64,000 nt of DNA from the NCBI RefSeq assembly GCF_003086295.3, contig NC_092054.1:58319546-58383545 (forward strand), given 5' to 3'. The stretch is from Arachis hypogaea. Its lineage: Eukaryota > Streptophyta > Magnoliopsida > Fabales > Fabaceae. Made by a program: the position numbers and the translations under genes. Of this stretch, positions 1-10,848 are shown one piece after another (within the stretch, counting starts at the first letter, position 1; each line of letters opens with the position of its first letter). The notes beneath the pieces are model-generated. The model was not told the DNA's origin. It did no database searches and worked only from the letters and a program-made list of their open reading frames with translations.

Positions 1-719
1 CCACTTAGAATCCATGTTAGAGTATCCCTAAACAACCAAAATTACAATATTTCAACACCAACTACCCCAAAAACATGTAACAGTGGGGAATTTCGAAATT
101 TGGGCAGAGATGAATGGAATACTCACCACAAAACTTAGATAGAATTGTAGAGGATGGAAAAAGGTGAAGCGTGGCCACAAACGGCTCGTCAATCGGAGTT
201 CCGTAGAGAAAGTTATGGTGATTTGAAGATCAAAGAGAGTTAGGGTTTCTCTCTTCTTCTTCCCTTCTCAATTCAGCGCCCCACACCCCTTTTTTAGGGT
301 AAAATGAGCTGAAATGCTCATAACTAATATTTATATGTGTTGGGTCTTGGGCCCACTTAGGCCCGATTCACTTATTTTTGTCTGTTGGCCCAATTTTGGG
401 CCAAAACCTTTAAGATTAGTGCTCTGAAATGCACTTTAAATATTTCTACATTCCCTAATTATAGTTCCTCATTTCTTAACCTTACTTACTTATAATCAAT
501 TTTCTCAGCTGCAGTACCAGACAGATCTCAGCCGGTACTGCCAGCCAAAATTCCAATGCGCATTTTTATGCGAAAAACTATGTTTTTTAACTCAGAAAAA
601 TTTACTGAATCCAAATATCATATTTAAATTAGCAAATTCCAATTGCTCAATTTTCTGAACCATATTCGTTCATATCTAATTTATTATTTAATTAATTATG
701 GTTTGACCAGGTTTTACAC
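1..719 (-). repeat. LTR-like remnant, 5'-truncated by the window edge
   Basis: The segment around 170-560 (AACGGCTCGTCAATCGGAG, then a 'gggccCacttaggcCC' stretch and a CCGGTACTG stretch) recurs in the same order at 40315-40670, so this is a dispersed repeat. On the minus strand it begins TGTAAAACC near 719, and the other copy begins TGTAAGAAC near 40857, the TG start expected of an LTR. I infer a chromovirus-like Ty3/gypsy LTR, but the family is not established. No coding sequence is visible. Confidence 0.55.
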
Positions 720-1334
720 TTTTTACATAATTTGCAATTAGTTTTTAATCTGACTTTTTCTTTGATTAGTTGAACGGTGAGCTCTTTCCGACTGTAGTAA
801 GTCATTGTTCTTTCCAAGCTAATGTTGGTCATGACAGCTGAGTTGAATGGTGAGCTCTTTCTGATTGTAAATATTTTCATTGATTTTTTGACATTATATT
901 AGGGAAGATAATTTTAGTGTTATTTTCTAGAAGTTTGATTAGTTTAAAATCATATGCATCTTTTTAAACCTTAAAATCATATGTCTATCTGATTGCCTAT
1001 TATATATTAAATTGCAGTGTTATTTTAAAAGGAAACTATTTTACAATAGTTTGCTTTCCTATTTTCTTGCTCAAGGGAGAAAAAGTGTGGAGTTTCCTTC
1101 TTGGCTCACTCAGTTATTTAATAAGGTTAGAAGCTATGGATTATTCATTCTTTGTTTCTTTCAACTATAATTTGTTGCTGCAATTCAGTGGATTCATATC
1201 TATTAAGCTTAGGTCTAACAAGTGAGGAACTTTGCCTCCCTTATTTTTGTCTATTTCTGGCATCTGCTTTGGTGTTTAAAATTTTTCTTTCTTTCATTCG
1301 TCATATTTAGCATATCATTGTTATGATTCTTTGT
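720..1334. other. AT-rich stretch, no gene seen
   Basis: There is no reading frame with family resemblance. A short phrase (GGTGAGCTCTTTC) occurs twice, at about 776 and 850. This may be intron or flank of the degraded gene that follows. Confidence 0.4.
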
Positions 1335-2080
1335 AGGTTAAGACGAATTATTCATCTCCATTTAAATGCTCAAATGCATCAATTACAGATGTTGCAGCAG
1401 TCTCAAGTTTCGTCGATGCAGACTTATTATCAAAACCAGCTCCAAGAGTTTTCACATGCAACAGCAGTAGCATCAGCCAGCTGAATTTACACAACAACGC
1501 GATGCTCAACCATAGCTGCAGTAAGATCCTGGAATGTCATTACACAAGTATTTCAAATTGCCCGAAGCAATTCAGGTATTTGCTATGCATGGTGTTTTTT
1601 CTTACTGTTGTTTTTGTTTTCGAGCACACATAACACACTACTTTCTATTGACGATGCTGATATACAAACTTGATTTACCTTTTTATTCTTACCATCTTAC
1701 TCTTTTGACTTGGCAGTCTTCGTTGTGTGACTGTGACAAACTTTGCCAACTTTTGGAGCAGCATCTGAAGTTAATGCAGATGCTACAGGTAACAAGATTT
1801 AGTCCTTTATTGGGTGTTTCCATATTAGCACTATAACATCCCTAAACATTAAGTATCTGTTCCCGACGCGAGTTGCACCTTTTTTAAAGATTTGGGGATA
1901 GGGGGTTGAAATTGCACATGGCTTATAATCATGAGGGCAGAATGTAATTAAACCAAAATTATTTATCAGCATTCAAATTGGTTTTCTTTTCTTCTGCAAG
2001 AAAGATTGGGCCAGTTGTAGCAGCATGATGGCAAAGTAGAACAAAAGAAGCATGATTGCTTGCACTATTCTTATCTGTAA
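1335..2080 (+). pseudogene. degraded glutamine-rich host gene fragment with intron remnants
   Basis: Three exon-like blocks lie in order. About 1340-1483 encodes a Q-rich stretch (LQMLQQSQVSSMQTYYQNQL) ending in TGA. About 1500-1575 (SLHKYFKLPEAIQ) ends at a good donor (CAG/gtattt), and the next block, 1715-1787, starts after ttggcag and ends CTACAG/gtaaca. These two join in phase 0 and give ...LLEQHLKLMQMLQ. A further block near 2000-2075 (ERLGQL, stop, QHDGKVEQKK) may be another exon. Several stops stand where Q codons fit (TAG, TAA), so the gene is dead. Q-rich plant transcription regulators look similar, but I do not recognise the family. The splice-site spacing is what makes it gene-like. 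Confidence 0.4.
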
Positions 2081-2435
2081 ATGTTCTTTATTATTAATTA
2101 CTAATGAGCTTGTGCTGATGTTTGTGCCTTAGCCATTGAAATTTTATGTTAATATCTACTTTATAAACATGCTTTTAATTTCTTAGTCAATGCCCCAATG
2201 GTCCTTATGTTGATTTCTGGCGCAATCATGGTGCTGTTGTATTTATATTGTACAGTTGCATTATTAGTTCTTGATATCATTGCCTTAATGTGTACAATTA
2301 TTTCCTTCCCCTTTTACTAAATTATATTCAAGTTTAAGTGTTAATTTTATTGGGGAAATTCGTTAATTACATCGGTCATTGTGAATTGAGCTCCAAGATT
2401 TCTATGCTAATCTTTGTTAGTTAGAAACACGATTT
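2081..2435. other. AT-rich stretch, nothing identified
   Basis: No open frame, RNA gene or clear repeat. A poly-T run near 2431 borders the transposon-like block that follows. Confidence 0.4.
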
Positions 2436-2757
2436 TTTTTTTAACTTTGACAAGGCTATTGCCACGCTTTTAAAAGCATAGCCATATCTTGCTATTCGCC
2501 ACGCTTTAAAAGCGTAGCCACATCTGGCACATATAGCTACGCTTTTAAAGCGTGGCCATATTTAAAAACGTGGCAAAAAATAAAGCATGGCTATAGTTCA
2601 CCAAAAGCGTGGCGATAGAGCAACCGGCACCCTTGCAAGCGTGACCTTTTCAAAAGTGTGCCAGTAGCTCAAAAAACGTAGCAAAAAGCTATCGCTACGT
2701 TCTTTTGATTTTTCGCCACACTTTAAAAGCGTAGCAAAAAATGTGTTTTCTTGTAAT
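2436..2757 (+). mobile_element. CACTA-like transposon end with subterminal repeats
   Basis: The block holds many short direct and inverted copies of a GCCACGCTTTTAAAAGCGTGGC-like unit, several of them self-complementary. Its right edge reads TTTTCTTGTAATG. The reverse complement, CATTACAAGAAAA, differs by one base from the CACTACAAGAAAA terminus of many plant CACTA (En/Spm) elements. Clustered subterminal repeats in both orientations are typical of that superfamily. I see no matching left terminus or transposase, so this is probably one end only or a small non-autonomous derivative. Confidence 0.55.
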
Positions 2758-3329
2758 GATTAGTAATTAAACAAGTATAGGGGTATTTTGGATATTAATA
2801 AAGAAGTTCAAGGATAAAATGGATATTTTATAAAATTTCAAGGATATTTTTTATATTTATAAAATAAGTAAAGTTATTTTATTCATTTATAAAATATGTT
2901 AGGATAAAAATAAAAATATTTAAAAGTTCAAAGTGAAAATAAAATTCTTAAAAGTTTAAGTATAAGACAGTATTAAACAAGATTTTGATATAAAAATAAT
3001 AATGCTAATACTCCTTCATTATTAATATTAGTTTACTCATAATAATATAATTATTATCTTTTCATAATATTACAGAAGAGTAAAATAGTAGTCTTTTCTA
3101 AAAGTTTTAGCAAGACAAATCTAAGTTAAAAATCTTTGATTCACTTTTCATAAGAAACTTAGGGAAAGGGGAGGGAGGAGTACGAAGATAATTTATATTT
3201 TTGAAATGTAAGAAAATAAAAGAGAACGATAAGAAAGAGAAAGGCACCAAAAATGGTAAAAGAAATTTAAGAGACTAAATGTTCTCATAGCCAAAAATAC
3301 ACCTTTTTATTCACTTATGGTTTTCTCCC
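2758..3329. other. very AT-rich spacer, no gene seen
   Basis: Long A/T runs and short imperfect repeats such as 'aaggatattttttat'. Nothing codes for a recognisable product. Confidence 0.4.
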
Positions 3330-3917
3330 TTGATTCAAGGCCTAAAAACTAGCAAAAAGATTTTAAACAAGTGTTACGGAAGTTTACAAGCTTGTTGGGA
3401 AGGTAAAACAGTTAAAAATAGAATTTTAGATGAAAAACAGATCTGGTGCATACGCATAGGGTTGTGCGTATGCACGCAGAAGAGTTTTCTCAACTTGTGC
3501 GTACGCATAGAAGTGTGCATATGCACACAAAGTAAAATGTTCTATTTTGTGTATACGCATGAATACGTGCGGACGCCCTCAACAGAAGGCTCTTCCCAGC
3601 TTGTGCATACGCATGATGTTGTGCGTACGCACAACTTGCAAATTTCACAGAGTATGTGTGCACACCCCCTTGTGCGTGCGCATGAGTCACAACACTCGTT
3701 CTGCTCATAGCGTAGGCACAGGTGTGTGCATGCACACAAAAACTAGAACTCACAATTTTCTGCAACATCACAGAATTAAGATTTTTGGCACCAACTTCCA
3801 ACGATCATATCTTTTGTTACAAAATTCCGATTTCCACAAAATCTATACTGTTTTAAAGCTCTTTGAATTATCTTTAATTTGATACAAAATTCAATCAATT
3901 TTAAAAACTGTAGTGAT
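3330..3917. repeat. palindrome-rich repeat, probably first segment of an outer split LTR
   Basis: From about 3445 to 3745 the sequence carries a run of near-palindromic units of the TGTGCGTACGCACA type (GTGCGTATGCAC, GTGCATATGCAC, GTGCGTACGCAC, GTGTGCATGCACAC). Open frames here exist on both strands only because the repeats are self-complementary. The flank reads into 3918 and appears to resume at 25701, then at 40116, so I infer that it is part of one large LTR-like repeat split by later insertions. Confidence 0.45.
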
Positions 3918-4959
3918 GTAGGGCGTTTGTCGGTGTAAAAATTTTCTTTTCAATAAGAGAATCATTTCGTTGCAAGTATAGTTCCAAACCAACAATCAAC
4001 TCTCACATCAAAGTTTAAATATGGAATTGTCACAATTCAAATCAAATAACCAGGAGTTTTAAATCCTGGGTCGTTCTCCCCAGGAATTGCAATTGAGTAC
4101 TCAATTATTGGCTATGAGAAAATGGGGGTTGTGATTGCAATAAACGGAAATGTAGATAGCAAGAAAGTAAATGAGCATGCAATAAATAAATATCAAAAGC
4201 AATTAAACTCAAGGCAATTAATCAAAAGAAAGGAAAATTCAAATACTAAGAAACCTCTTGGCAAGGATTGAGAGTTAAGGTTATCTATCCTAGCCATTGA
4301 CCACAAACATAGATGATTATGAAGAGTTAACCCTACTTAGTCAATCCTAACATCGAGGATAAGTCAAATAGGCATAATTGATCTCAATCCACAAGTCTTA
4401 GCTTACTCACTAATTAATTAGCTTAGTGAAAGAATAGCGGTTGTGGAAACCAAATCAACTAACAACCCTAATATATCAATCAAGAATGGACATCAATGAC
4501 TTAAGGTTATCTAAATCCTCAATTCTAAGCCAAGAGTGTGAAAAACTATACTAAAACTAAGTCAGGCATTTTATCAAACACTTGGTGTGCATGACAATAA
4601 AAACATATTAAATTGTAATAAAAATAAAATCTAAAGCTACCAAATGCAAGAAATTAATCATAACAACTTAATTAAACATCAATAAACATAAAAACATCAA
4701 ATTGCATTAATAGAAATTAAAATTAACAAGAGTTCATCAACAATAAAATAACAAAATAAAAGAAATAACAAGTAAAACTAAAAGAAGATGCTAGAACAAG
4801 AAATAGCAAAGAAATTAAATCAAGACAAGAATTAAGACCTAAATCTAAGATGAAATTAACTAAATCTAACCTATTTCTAGAGAGAAGAGAGAGCTTCTCT
4901 CTCTAGAATAACTTAAAGCATGTTTCTATCTAAACCCTAATTGCTCTCTCCTTTCATCC
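3918..4959 (-). repeat. split, probably solo LTR, left part
   Basis: Begins TGATGTAGGGCG and contains the U5-like signature seen in the other LTRs here: a hairpin (CCAGGA at 4050-4055, TCCTGG at 4064-4069) followed by GGGTCGTTCTCCC. It is interrupted at 4960 by the three-LTR insertion and resumes at 25205, ending GATTCATCA at 25700. Flanks TGTAG (3913-3917) and GGTAG (25701-25705) match at 4 of 5 bases, as expected of an aged target duplication. No internal region is present, which suggests a solo LTR. Confidence 0.5.
4955..4959. repeat. target-site duplication CATCC (left)
   Basis: CATCC directly precedes the LTR start TGGTGGACGG at 4960 and is repeated exactly after the last base of the right-most LTR (25205-25209). 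Confidence 0.85.
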
Positions 4960-5030
4960 TGGTGGACGGAAAACTTGTCTCATAACAAATTTCCTTCGGC
5001 AAGTGTACCGAATTTGTCGTCAAGTAAAAA

Positions 5031-5056
5031 CTCACAATAGAGTGAGGTCGAATCCC
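5031..5056 (-). promoter_or_regulatory. U5 hairpin plus tRNA-Asp T-arm-like sequence
   Basis: CTCAC (5031-5035) pairs with GTGAG (5042-5046), followed by GGTCGAATCCC. The plus strand resembles the T-arm of plant tRNA-Asp (GGGTTCGATCCC), so element RNA, read from the minus strand, would be complementary to the primer tRNA. Copies lie at 14027-14052 and 22899-22924. The role is inferred. Confidence 0.45.
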
Positions 5057-6059
5057 ACAAGGATTGATTGATCAAGGAACTTTAATTAGAGGAATGTTCT
5101 AGTTGAGCGAATCATAAATTGAGTTGAGAATTGCAGAAAGTTAAATGCGGGAAAGTAAATGACAGAAAGTAAATTGCAGAATCTTAAATGGGAATGGGGG
5201 AATTGCTCATAAATGTAAATGACAGAAATTAAAGAGAATGGGTAAGATTAGAAATGGGGAGTTCATTGGGCTTAGGAGATATTGCATTCTCCGGATCAAT
5301 CTCATTTACATCTCTTCCTCAATTAATGCACTCATTGATCTCCTTGGCAATCTTAAGTGATTGAATTACAATTTCTTGTAATTGAATCTCTCAAATCTTG
5401 ATCAATAGCCAATTCCTTGGTCAATTGCTCATGAGAAGAGATGAAGTATGGTCACTGATTATACCACATGCATTTCCCAAATCAAGTATTGAGAGGATTA
5501 TAGTCACATATCCATCCAAACCCAATTTGGTCCAGCATGAGAAAGCATTTCTAGCTTGATCTCTTCATTCCTCTTCCAAGGTTCAGAAGAGATCCAAGTA
5601 TGAATAGTTTCTTTTCCAAGATCACTACCCAATTGGATGAAGATCGAAAGCTTTCAAGTAAAATCAAGAGAAAAGATAGAAGAAGAATAATGAAAACTAG
5701 TATTGATCCATCAAATTACAACAGAGCTCCCTAACCCAATGAAAGGGGTTTAGTTGTTCATAGCTCTAGAAAATGAAAACAAAGATGGAGAATACATAAT
5801 GAAAACTAGAAGTGCAGAGAAAGTAAATACAGGAAGTAGTTCTATGCTATTTTCCAACTCCCGGAACTCCCTAAATATTCAAAGCTACTCCTATATATAC
5901 TACTCTTCTCATCTTCTAGTTGGCTCTTCAAGTCTTGGGCCTTTGGATCTTGAGTTTGAAGCAGTTCTTTTCTTCATTTGGGCTTGGCTTTACTTGCAGA
6001 GAGAAAGTGTGAAGTGGGCAGAGACTTTAGCTCAAGGCGTTAGGAGTGTTAACGTTTAG

Positions 6060-6960
6060 TGAAAATATGAGTTCGAGAACGTTAGTGACAATCAACTTTC
6101 TCACTAACGTTCCTAAGTAAAAGCCACGTTAACTTCAACGTTAGTGGTACAAACGTTGCCACTAACGTTGCCTCTAGGTCCTTCGCACACGTTATTGGGG
6201 CTTAACATTCCCAATAACGTTGAAAAGCCCCCCTTGCTCCTACGTTAGAGCTCACATTAACTTAGTTAATGTGGCTCTTTAACATGGGCTTGCCATCCTT
6301 CGAGAACGTTAGTGACACTCAACATTGTCACTAACGTTCCAATGTGTCCCCATGTCTCACGTTAGAGCCCACGTTAACTTAGTTAACGTGGCATTGTTTA
6401 GCCATCCCCAACGTTAGTGACAATGTTGAGTGTCACTAACGTTGGCTCATCTTTTGCTCATCCACGTTAGCTTCCACGTTAACTAAGTTAACGTGGGAGT
6501 TAACGTGGCTCATAGTGGCTTGTGTGGCTCCTTCCAACGTTAGTGACAATGTTGAGTGTCACTAACGCTGGCCATCACCTTCTTCTTTCACGTTAGCCTC
6601 CACGTTAACTAAGTTAACGTGGAAGTCAACGTGGCTCCTTGGGGTTGTGTGGTTGCTTCCAATGTTAGTGACAATGTTGGGTGTCACTAACGTTGTCGAC
6701 CACCCTTGCCTCTTCATGTTAGCTCCCACGTTAACCAAGTTAACGTGGGAGTTAATGTGGCATTGTGCACTTAGGCCAACGTTAGTGACAATGTTGAATG
6801 TCACTAACATTTGGTTCCTTTTCCCCTTTTAACGTTAGAGGCCACGTTAACTAAGTTAACGTGGACTCTAACGTGGCCACTTATGAGTATTGGCCAACGT
6901 TAGTGATAATGTTAAGTGTCACTAACGTTGGCTCAAATTTCCTTCTTCACATTAGAGTTC
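6060..6960. repeat. alternating palindrome array inside LTR 1
   Basis: About seven units, spaced roughly 110-125 bp, alternate two palindromes. One has 13-nt arms AACGTTAGTGACA and TGTCACTAACGTT around an 8-nt spacer. The other is CACGTTAACTTAGTTAACGTG or its complement, self-complementary except for the central base. The array sits in what would be U3. LTR 2 (about 15060-15820) has one unit fewer, and LTR 3 (about 23930-24830) has the full set with extra GTGGCTCTTTAACGTGG text. Confidence 0.85.
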
Positions 6961-7321
6961 ACGTTAACTTAGTTAACGTGACTCTTAACGTGGGTAATGA
7001 TGGCTTCGAGAGCGTTATTGGCAGTCACTTTTCTCATTAACTTTGCAAGTTACCTCCCATTCCTTGCTTCCTTTGGTCCTGAAATCAGGAAATAGAGTGC
7101 ATCAAAGTTCTAGTCCAAGTCATGGGTAATGCAACATACAATTTGTCACTAAACTCATGCAAAATCCTCATGAAATCATGTAAAATGCACAATGTATGCT
7201 TGAATCCAGGTGTAAGTGAATATCTACCCAAAACTAGCTTATTTCCTAAGAAAATGCAAAAAACTACCCTAAAAACAGTAAAGAAAAGGTCAGTAAAACT
7301 GGCCAAAATGCCCTGGCATCA

Positions 7322-7360
7322 CAACACCAAACTTAAAGCTTGCTTGTCCCTAAGCAAGTA
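7322..7360 (-). other. polypurine-tract region with hairpin, left copy
   Basis: Read on the minus strand: CTTGCTT, loop AGGGAC, AAGCAAG, then TTTAAGTTTGGTGTTG directly before the LTR start TGATGCCAGG. This is where the plus-strand primer must lie. The second internal copy has the same sequence at 16195-16232. Confidence 0.6.
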
Positions 7361-8425
7361 CTGGAACAAGAGAATGATGAATGAAATGCCAAGAGAAATG
7401 AGTCATTCTTGTGGAAGTCATGTCACTGATTTTATGGTGGTTTCATGCATAGCAACTTAGGTTCATTCCTGGCTTTCAGACCTTTATCATGCCCTACAAT
7501 ACTCACTTTGCTTACATCCCATGAGACTTTTATTCATTGATCCTTTTATTGTCATTTCACGGCTTATTGGTGTTCTTCAGGCTAAGTGTTCTGTAAAGGG
7601 GCAACTCTTTAAGATAAGCTTTTAGCCAACACTCCCGAACCAGTTGGTTCAAGGTGCTAGGTGTTGAGACACTCCTAAGGACTTACTCCCTCAAGTCTCT
7701 CCCCTATACATACACACCACAGGCATATAGTTTATTCATTTTCTTTCTTGAGGCCTTGGTGTCCAGCACCTCTTTGGATTACTAAATGTTCTGTGGTGAG
7801 GGTTACTCTTGATAGTGGACTTTCAGCTGATAATCCCGAGTTAGTTAACCCAAGTTACCAAGTGATAAGGCACCCCTAAGAGCTTATTCATCCAAGTAGA
7901 TCCCTCACACAGGAACACCACAGACACATGCTTCAAGATTTAAAACCATTGGTGCCTAGCCTTATTGCTTAGTCTTTTTCTTTTATTCCTCAACTTTGAT
8001 TGTTCTTTCCCTTTTTCTTATTAGTATTTTCTTATTTATCTAGTCTCATGGGGTGTGTCTCAAGTATAATATTCATGACAGATAGTTGTCTTCCCACCTT
8101 ATGGTTGAACCAACTTAGCTAACTTATGATCACACCAAAAAAAAAACTCATGAATGCATTTCCATATTATGAACTCCACTCTGGTCTTTTTAAAACACAC
8201 TCATTCTTTTTTTCATTTGATTTAAAGGGACAAACATACAATTAAGTAAGGAGATGGTGTAGTAACATAAAGACTAGCACACAGAGACTTTCTTCAATAC
8301 CAAAAATTAAAAGACATAATTGAAAAAGGTTTAAACATAACATGGAAGCAAGTTCTATTTCATACAAGATCTTCCTTATTTAAAACATAGAGAAAGATGG
8401 AACAAAGAAGGAACTCCACCACCTT
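7361..8425. other. non-coding stretch between 3' LTR and ORF3, left copy
   Basis: About 1.07 kb without a supportable gene, repeated at 16233-17297. It contains short T/C-rich tracts. The open frames are not shared with other families. Confidence 0.5.
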
Positions 8426-9967
8426 TTACTCTTGTGGTCGTCCATGCTCTTTTCCTTGCTTGTCCTCCTTGTTTCCTCTTGCATTTCCTTACATCCGTGC
8501 CAATCTTGCTTGCTTCCAATCCTCAAGTGCCTTCCTCACTGACTCATGACTCTCTTCCACCCTTTGTCTTTCCTCTCGTGCTAATTCATCCTTCATTTCT
8601 TCATACCGGGCTATTCCTGGATGCAGTATTGGCAGCTGTCCTACTAAGTAGCCGAGCCTGGCTTGAGTGTTTATATGATGTCCTGTCTTGCTCATGTAAA
8701 CTCCTTCTGCGAATGCCCTTTGCTCGTCCAATAGTTCTGCCTATTCTATTTGTCTTCGGTGCATCTCATGTATGTGTGCCCCTTGATGTGCTTGGATGTT
8801 GATTAGCCTCTGGATGGATTCTTGTTGCTCATTTTGCCTTTGTTCCATCCTGTTGAATGTTTCTCCCCATTGTTGTCCTTGACTTAGTTGATGTTCCATC
8901 ATTTGCCTTTGCCACTCACCTTGCTGAGTCATCCATCTTGAGAGTGCTTCCTCTTGCTGCCCCATCATCTGTAGTTGAAGCTCTTTCTGTGCTCCTTGGC
9001 TTTCCAAATATTGTCTAGACAAGCCATCAATGGCTTCCTGCAATTGGTGCATGTCCAAGGTCTGTTGTGCTTGCCCCTCTAAAACTTGTCCTTCCACTAC
9101 TTGAGGGGCTGTCCTCTTTCTTTGCTTCCGTTGAGGCAGGGGGAAGGCTGCGGCATTCATCCTTCGTACAGTTATTGGGATGCCTTCCTTTATCCACATG
9201 GGGTCCTCATCTTCAAAAACCACCCCAGCTTTCTTGCATATTCAGTAAATAGTGCTGGGGTAACCTAACGTTCCTCTTGAGTCACTTTTCTCAGCCATCT
9301 TTCTAATGCCTTCAACTATGAGTTCATGAACCTTGATTTCTCCTCCCTTCAGTATACAGTGCACCATCGTGGCTCTCTTGACATTCACCTCTGAGTTGTT
9401 TGCAGCTGGGAAAATAGACCTTCTCACTAGCTCAAACCACCCCTTGGCTTCAGGAGTAAGATCTGTTCTCTTGATGAACTTTGGTTTCTTTCCCGCACCC
9501 CTTTCCCAGTCAGCTCCGTGTACACAAATGTCACGGAAAATATGGTCATAATTGGGGTTGTCCAATCTTGAGTGATAACTTTCTTCTTCAAACTGTATAG
9601 ACCGTAGCTTCAGTGCCCTCATGACACTCATGGGACTAAAATCCACCATCTTTCCTCTCACAAAGCTTGTATATGACTCATCTTTCTTATCATATCAGAC
9701 CGCATTTGCATAAAATTCTCTTATGAGATTTGCATTCATCTTAGTGACAGAGTCAGTGAGGAGCTCTCATCTTCTCTTTTCTACCTTTTCTGTGATTTCA
9801 GGACACTCAGTTTTCTTCACTTGAAATCCCAGCTCGTAAATGATTTCCTTGTCAACCATCCACCCGTATTGCAATGCATGATGCAAGCTTCTAAATCTCT
9901 TTTCGTCATACGGGTGCTGCTCCATGGGTTCCTTTCCCTTCCTTCTTTTAGAACTCGAAGACGCCAT
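8426..9967 (-). pseudogene. ORF3, putative plant transposon protein-like, left copy
   Basis: Starts at ATG 9965-9967 (MASSSSKRRKGKEP). About 513 codons run in one frame with stops at 9767-9769 (TGA), 9695-9697 (TGA, where the relative at 32445-33602 has W in EFYANAW), 8741-8743 (TAG) and a stop private to this copy at 9242-9244. The N-terminal 270 residues match ORF3 proteins at 29.4, 32.4 and 60.1 kb (motifs FYANAW, RATMVHCILKG, TPEAKGWFELVRRSI). I recall this as the 'putative plant transposon protein' domain of Pfam. The C-terminal part is Q-rich and probably coiled coil. Function is unknown. It sits between the pol end and the 3' LTR, where Athila elements can carry an env-like gene, but I see no membrane segment. 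Confidence 0.7.
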
Positions 9968-10145
9968 GAATGATAGTTACTATGTGAAGGTGGTAAAGTT
10001 GTGGAGACTTTTGGTTGTTTAGGGTTTTATTGCAATGAAGAGAGTGAGGGGGAGAATGTTTGTAATGGAGTAAGGAGTTTCTTGTACCGAAATGAAGAGT
10101 TGTGAAGAGTGGGTGATGACCATGAAGGTGGGTACGGAACAAGGG

Positions 10146-10154
10146 TAATATATA
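10146..10154 (-). promoter_or_regulatory. candidate TATA box for ORF3, left copy
   Basis: Minus-strand TATATATTA lies about 180-187 bp upstream of the ORF3 start codon. The right copy is at 19018-19026. The other ORF3 families have a similar element at comparable distance. Inference only. Confidence 0.35.
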
Positions 10155-10789
10155 GGGACGTTGTGAGAGAATGGAGAGTGTGGATTGATGGAGTGGTTAC
10201 TTGATGGACGGTTGGGGTTATGCATGGACAAAAGACAAGGATCATTACTTTATGATGGAGATTGCTCGGTCTTTTAGGGGTCCCATTTTTCCAATGTTGC
10301 ATGGCAACATTTTCCAATGTATTCCCTTTTTAGAACAAATGTGTAGCCCCTCCTTTTGTGGTGTCCGATCCTTCTTTGTTTAGTTGTCCAATCCATCCCT
10401 TTTAATGCTTCTTTTCTTTTCCTATAAAGATAAAATAAGAAAAATAAGACATAATATCAAAAAGACAATTTAGCCTTCACGGCTATAATTAATAAAGAAA
10501 AGAAAAGATTAGATTATTTATTCATGAACTCCAACTAACTAACTAACTGTGTATCCTTATATGCATTTTGGTGGCACCATGGGGTGACACCAAACTTAGT
10601 TTGGAGCACTGTGATCAAAAGTCTTGTTCAAAGCTCCAAGACTAGCATGCTCTCTGTTGCATTCATGCTTTCTTGGTAAGCTTTGAACACCAAACTTGTT
10701 CTTCACTATATACTGCAATATAAGGACTTCACCAAGTTTAGGTTGGAATTCATGAATATTGACTTATTCAATAGTAAAAGCTAATAAAA
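10155..10789. other. non-coding spacer between pol end and ORF3, left copy
   Basis: No gene. It holds one TAAGTTTGGT motif (minus strand, near 10591) beside its own inverted copy (CCAAACTTAGTTTGG). Confidence 0.5.
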
Positions 10790-10836
10790 CATGGGTTGCC
10801 TCCCATGAAGCGCTTCTTTAGCGTCACTAGCTTGAC
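10790..10836 (-). other. post-pol two-hairpin motif, left copy
   Basis: Minus-strand order: GTCA-AGCTAG-TGAC, GCTAAAGAAGCGCTT, then CATGGG-AGGCAA-CCCATG (10790-10807), a perfect 6-bp stem with a 6-nt loop. Diverged copies with different but still paired stems occur at 34434-34480, 56647-56696 and 62318-62364. Confidence 0.65.
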
Positions 10837-10848
10837 ATTTCTCCTTCA

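Larger units (their letters stand above)
4960..7321 (-). repeat. LTR 1 of the array (3' LTR of the left copy)
   Basis: 2362 bp, TG...CA ends (TGGTGGACGG to CTGGCATCA). It is homologous to 13956-16194 and 22828-25204. On the minus-strand transcript its U3 would be the high-coordinate side. Position 4964 is G where the other two LTRs have C (TGCACGG). Confidence 0.85.

Noticed and set aside
3330..3882. Overlapping Cys/His-rich open frames on both strands
   Set aside because: They arise from self-complementary TGTGCGTACGCACA repeats, which stay open on both strands; no domain resemblance.
6060..6960. CRISPR-like regular repeats with about 120-bp spacing
   Set aside because: Units are palindromic, imperfect, inside a plant LTR and repeated in three LTR copies; the intervening text is conserved, not unique spacers.
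8434..8802. 122-codon plus-strand frame, repeated at 17306-17674
   Set aside because: Antisense shadow of the Q/E-rich ORF3 tail; composition (L, P, S rich) is the usual mirror of such coding.
8426..9967. ORF3 as a viral envelope-like gene
   Set aside because: The position fits an Athila env-like gene, but I see no signal peptide or membrane segment; the domain is the plant transposon-associated one.
10027..10317. H/P/S-rich minus-strand frames upstream of ORF3
   Set aside because: Overlapping frames in simple TC-rich sequence, not shared with the other ORF3 families.
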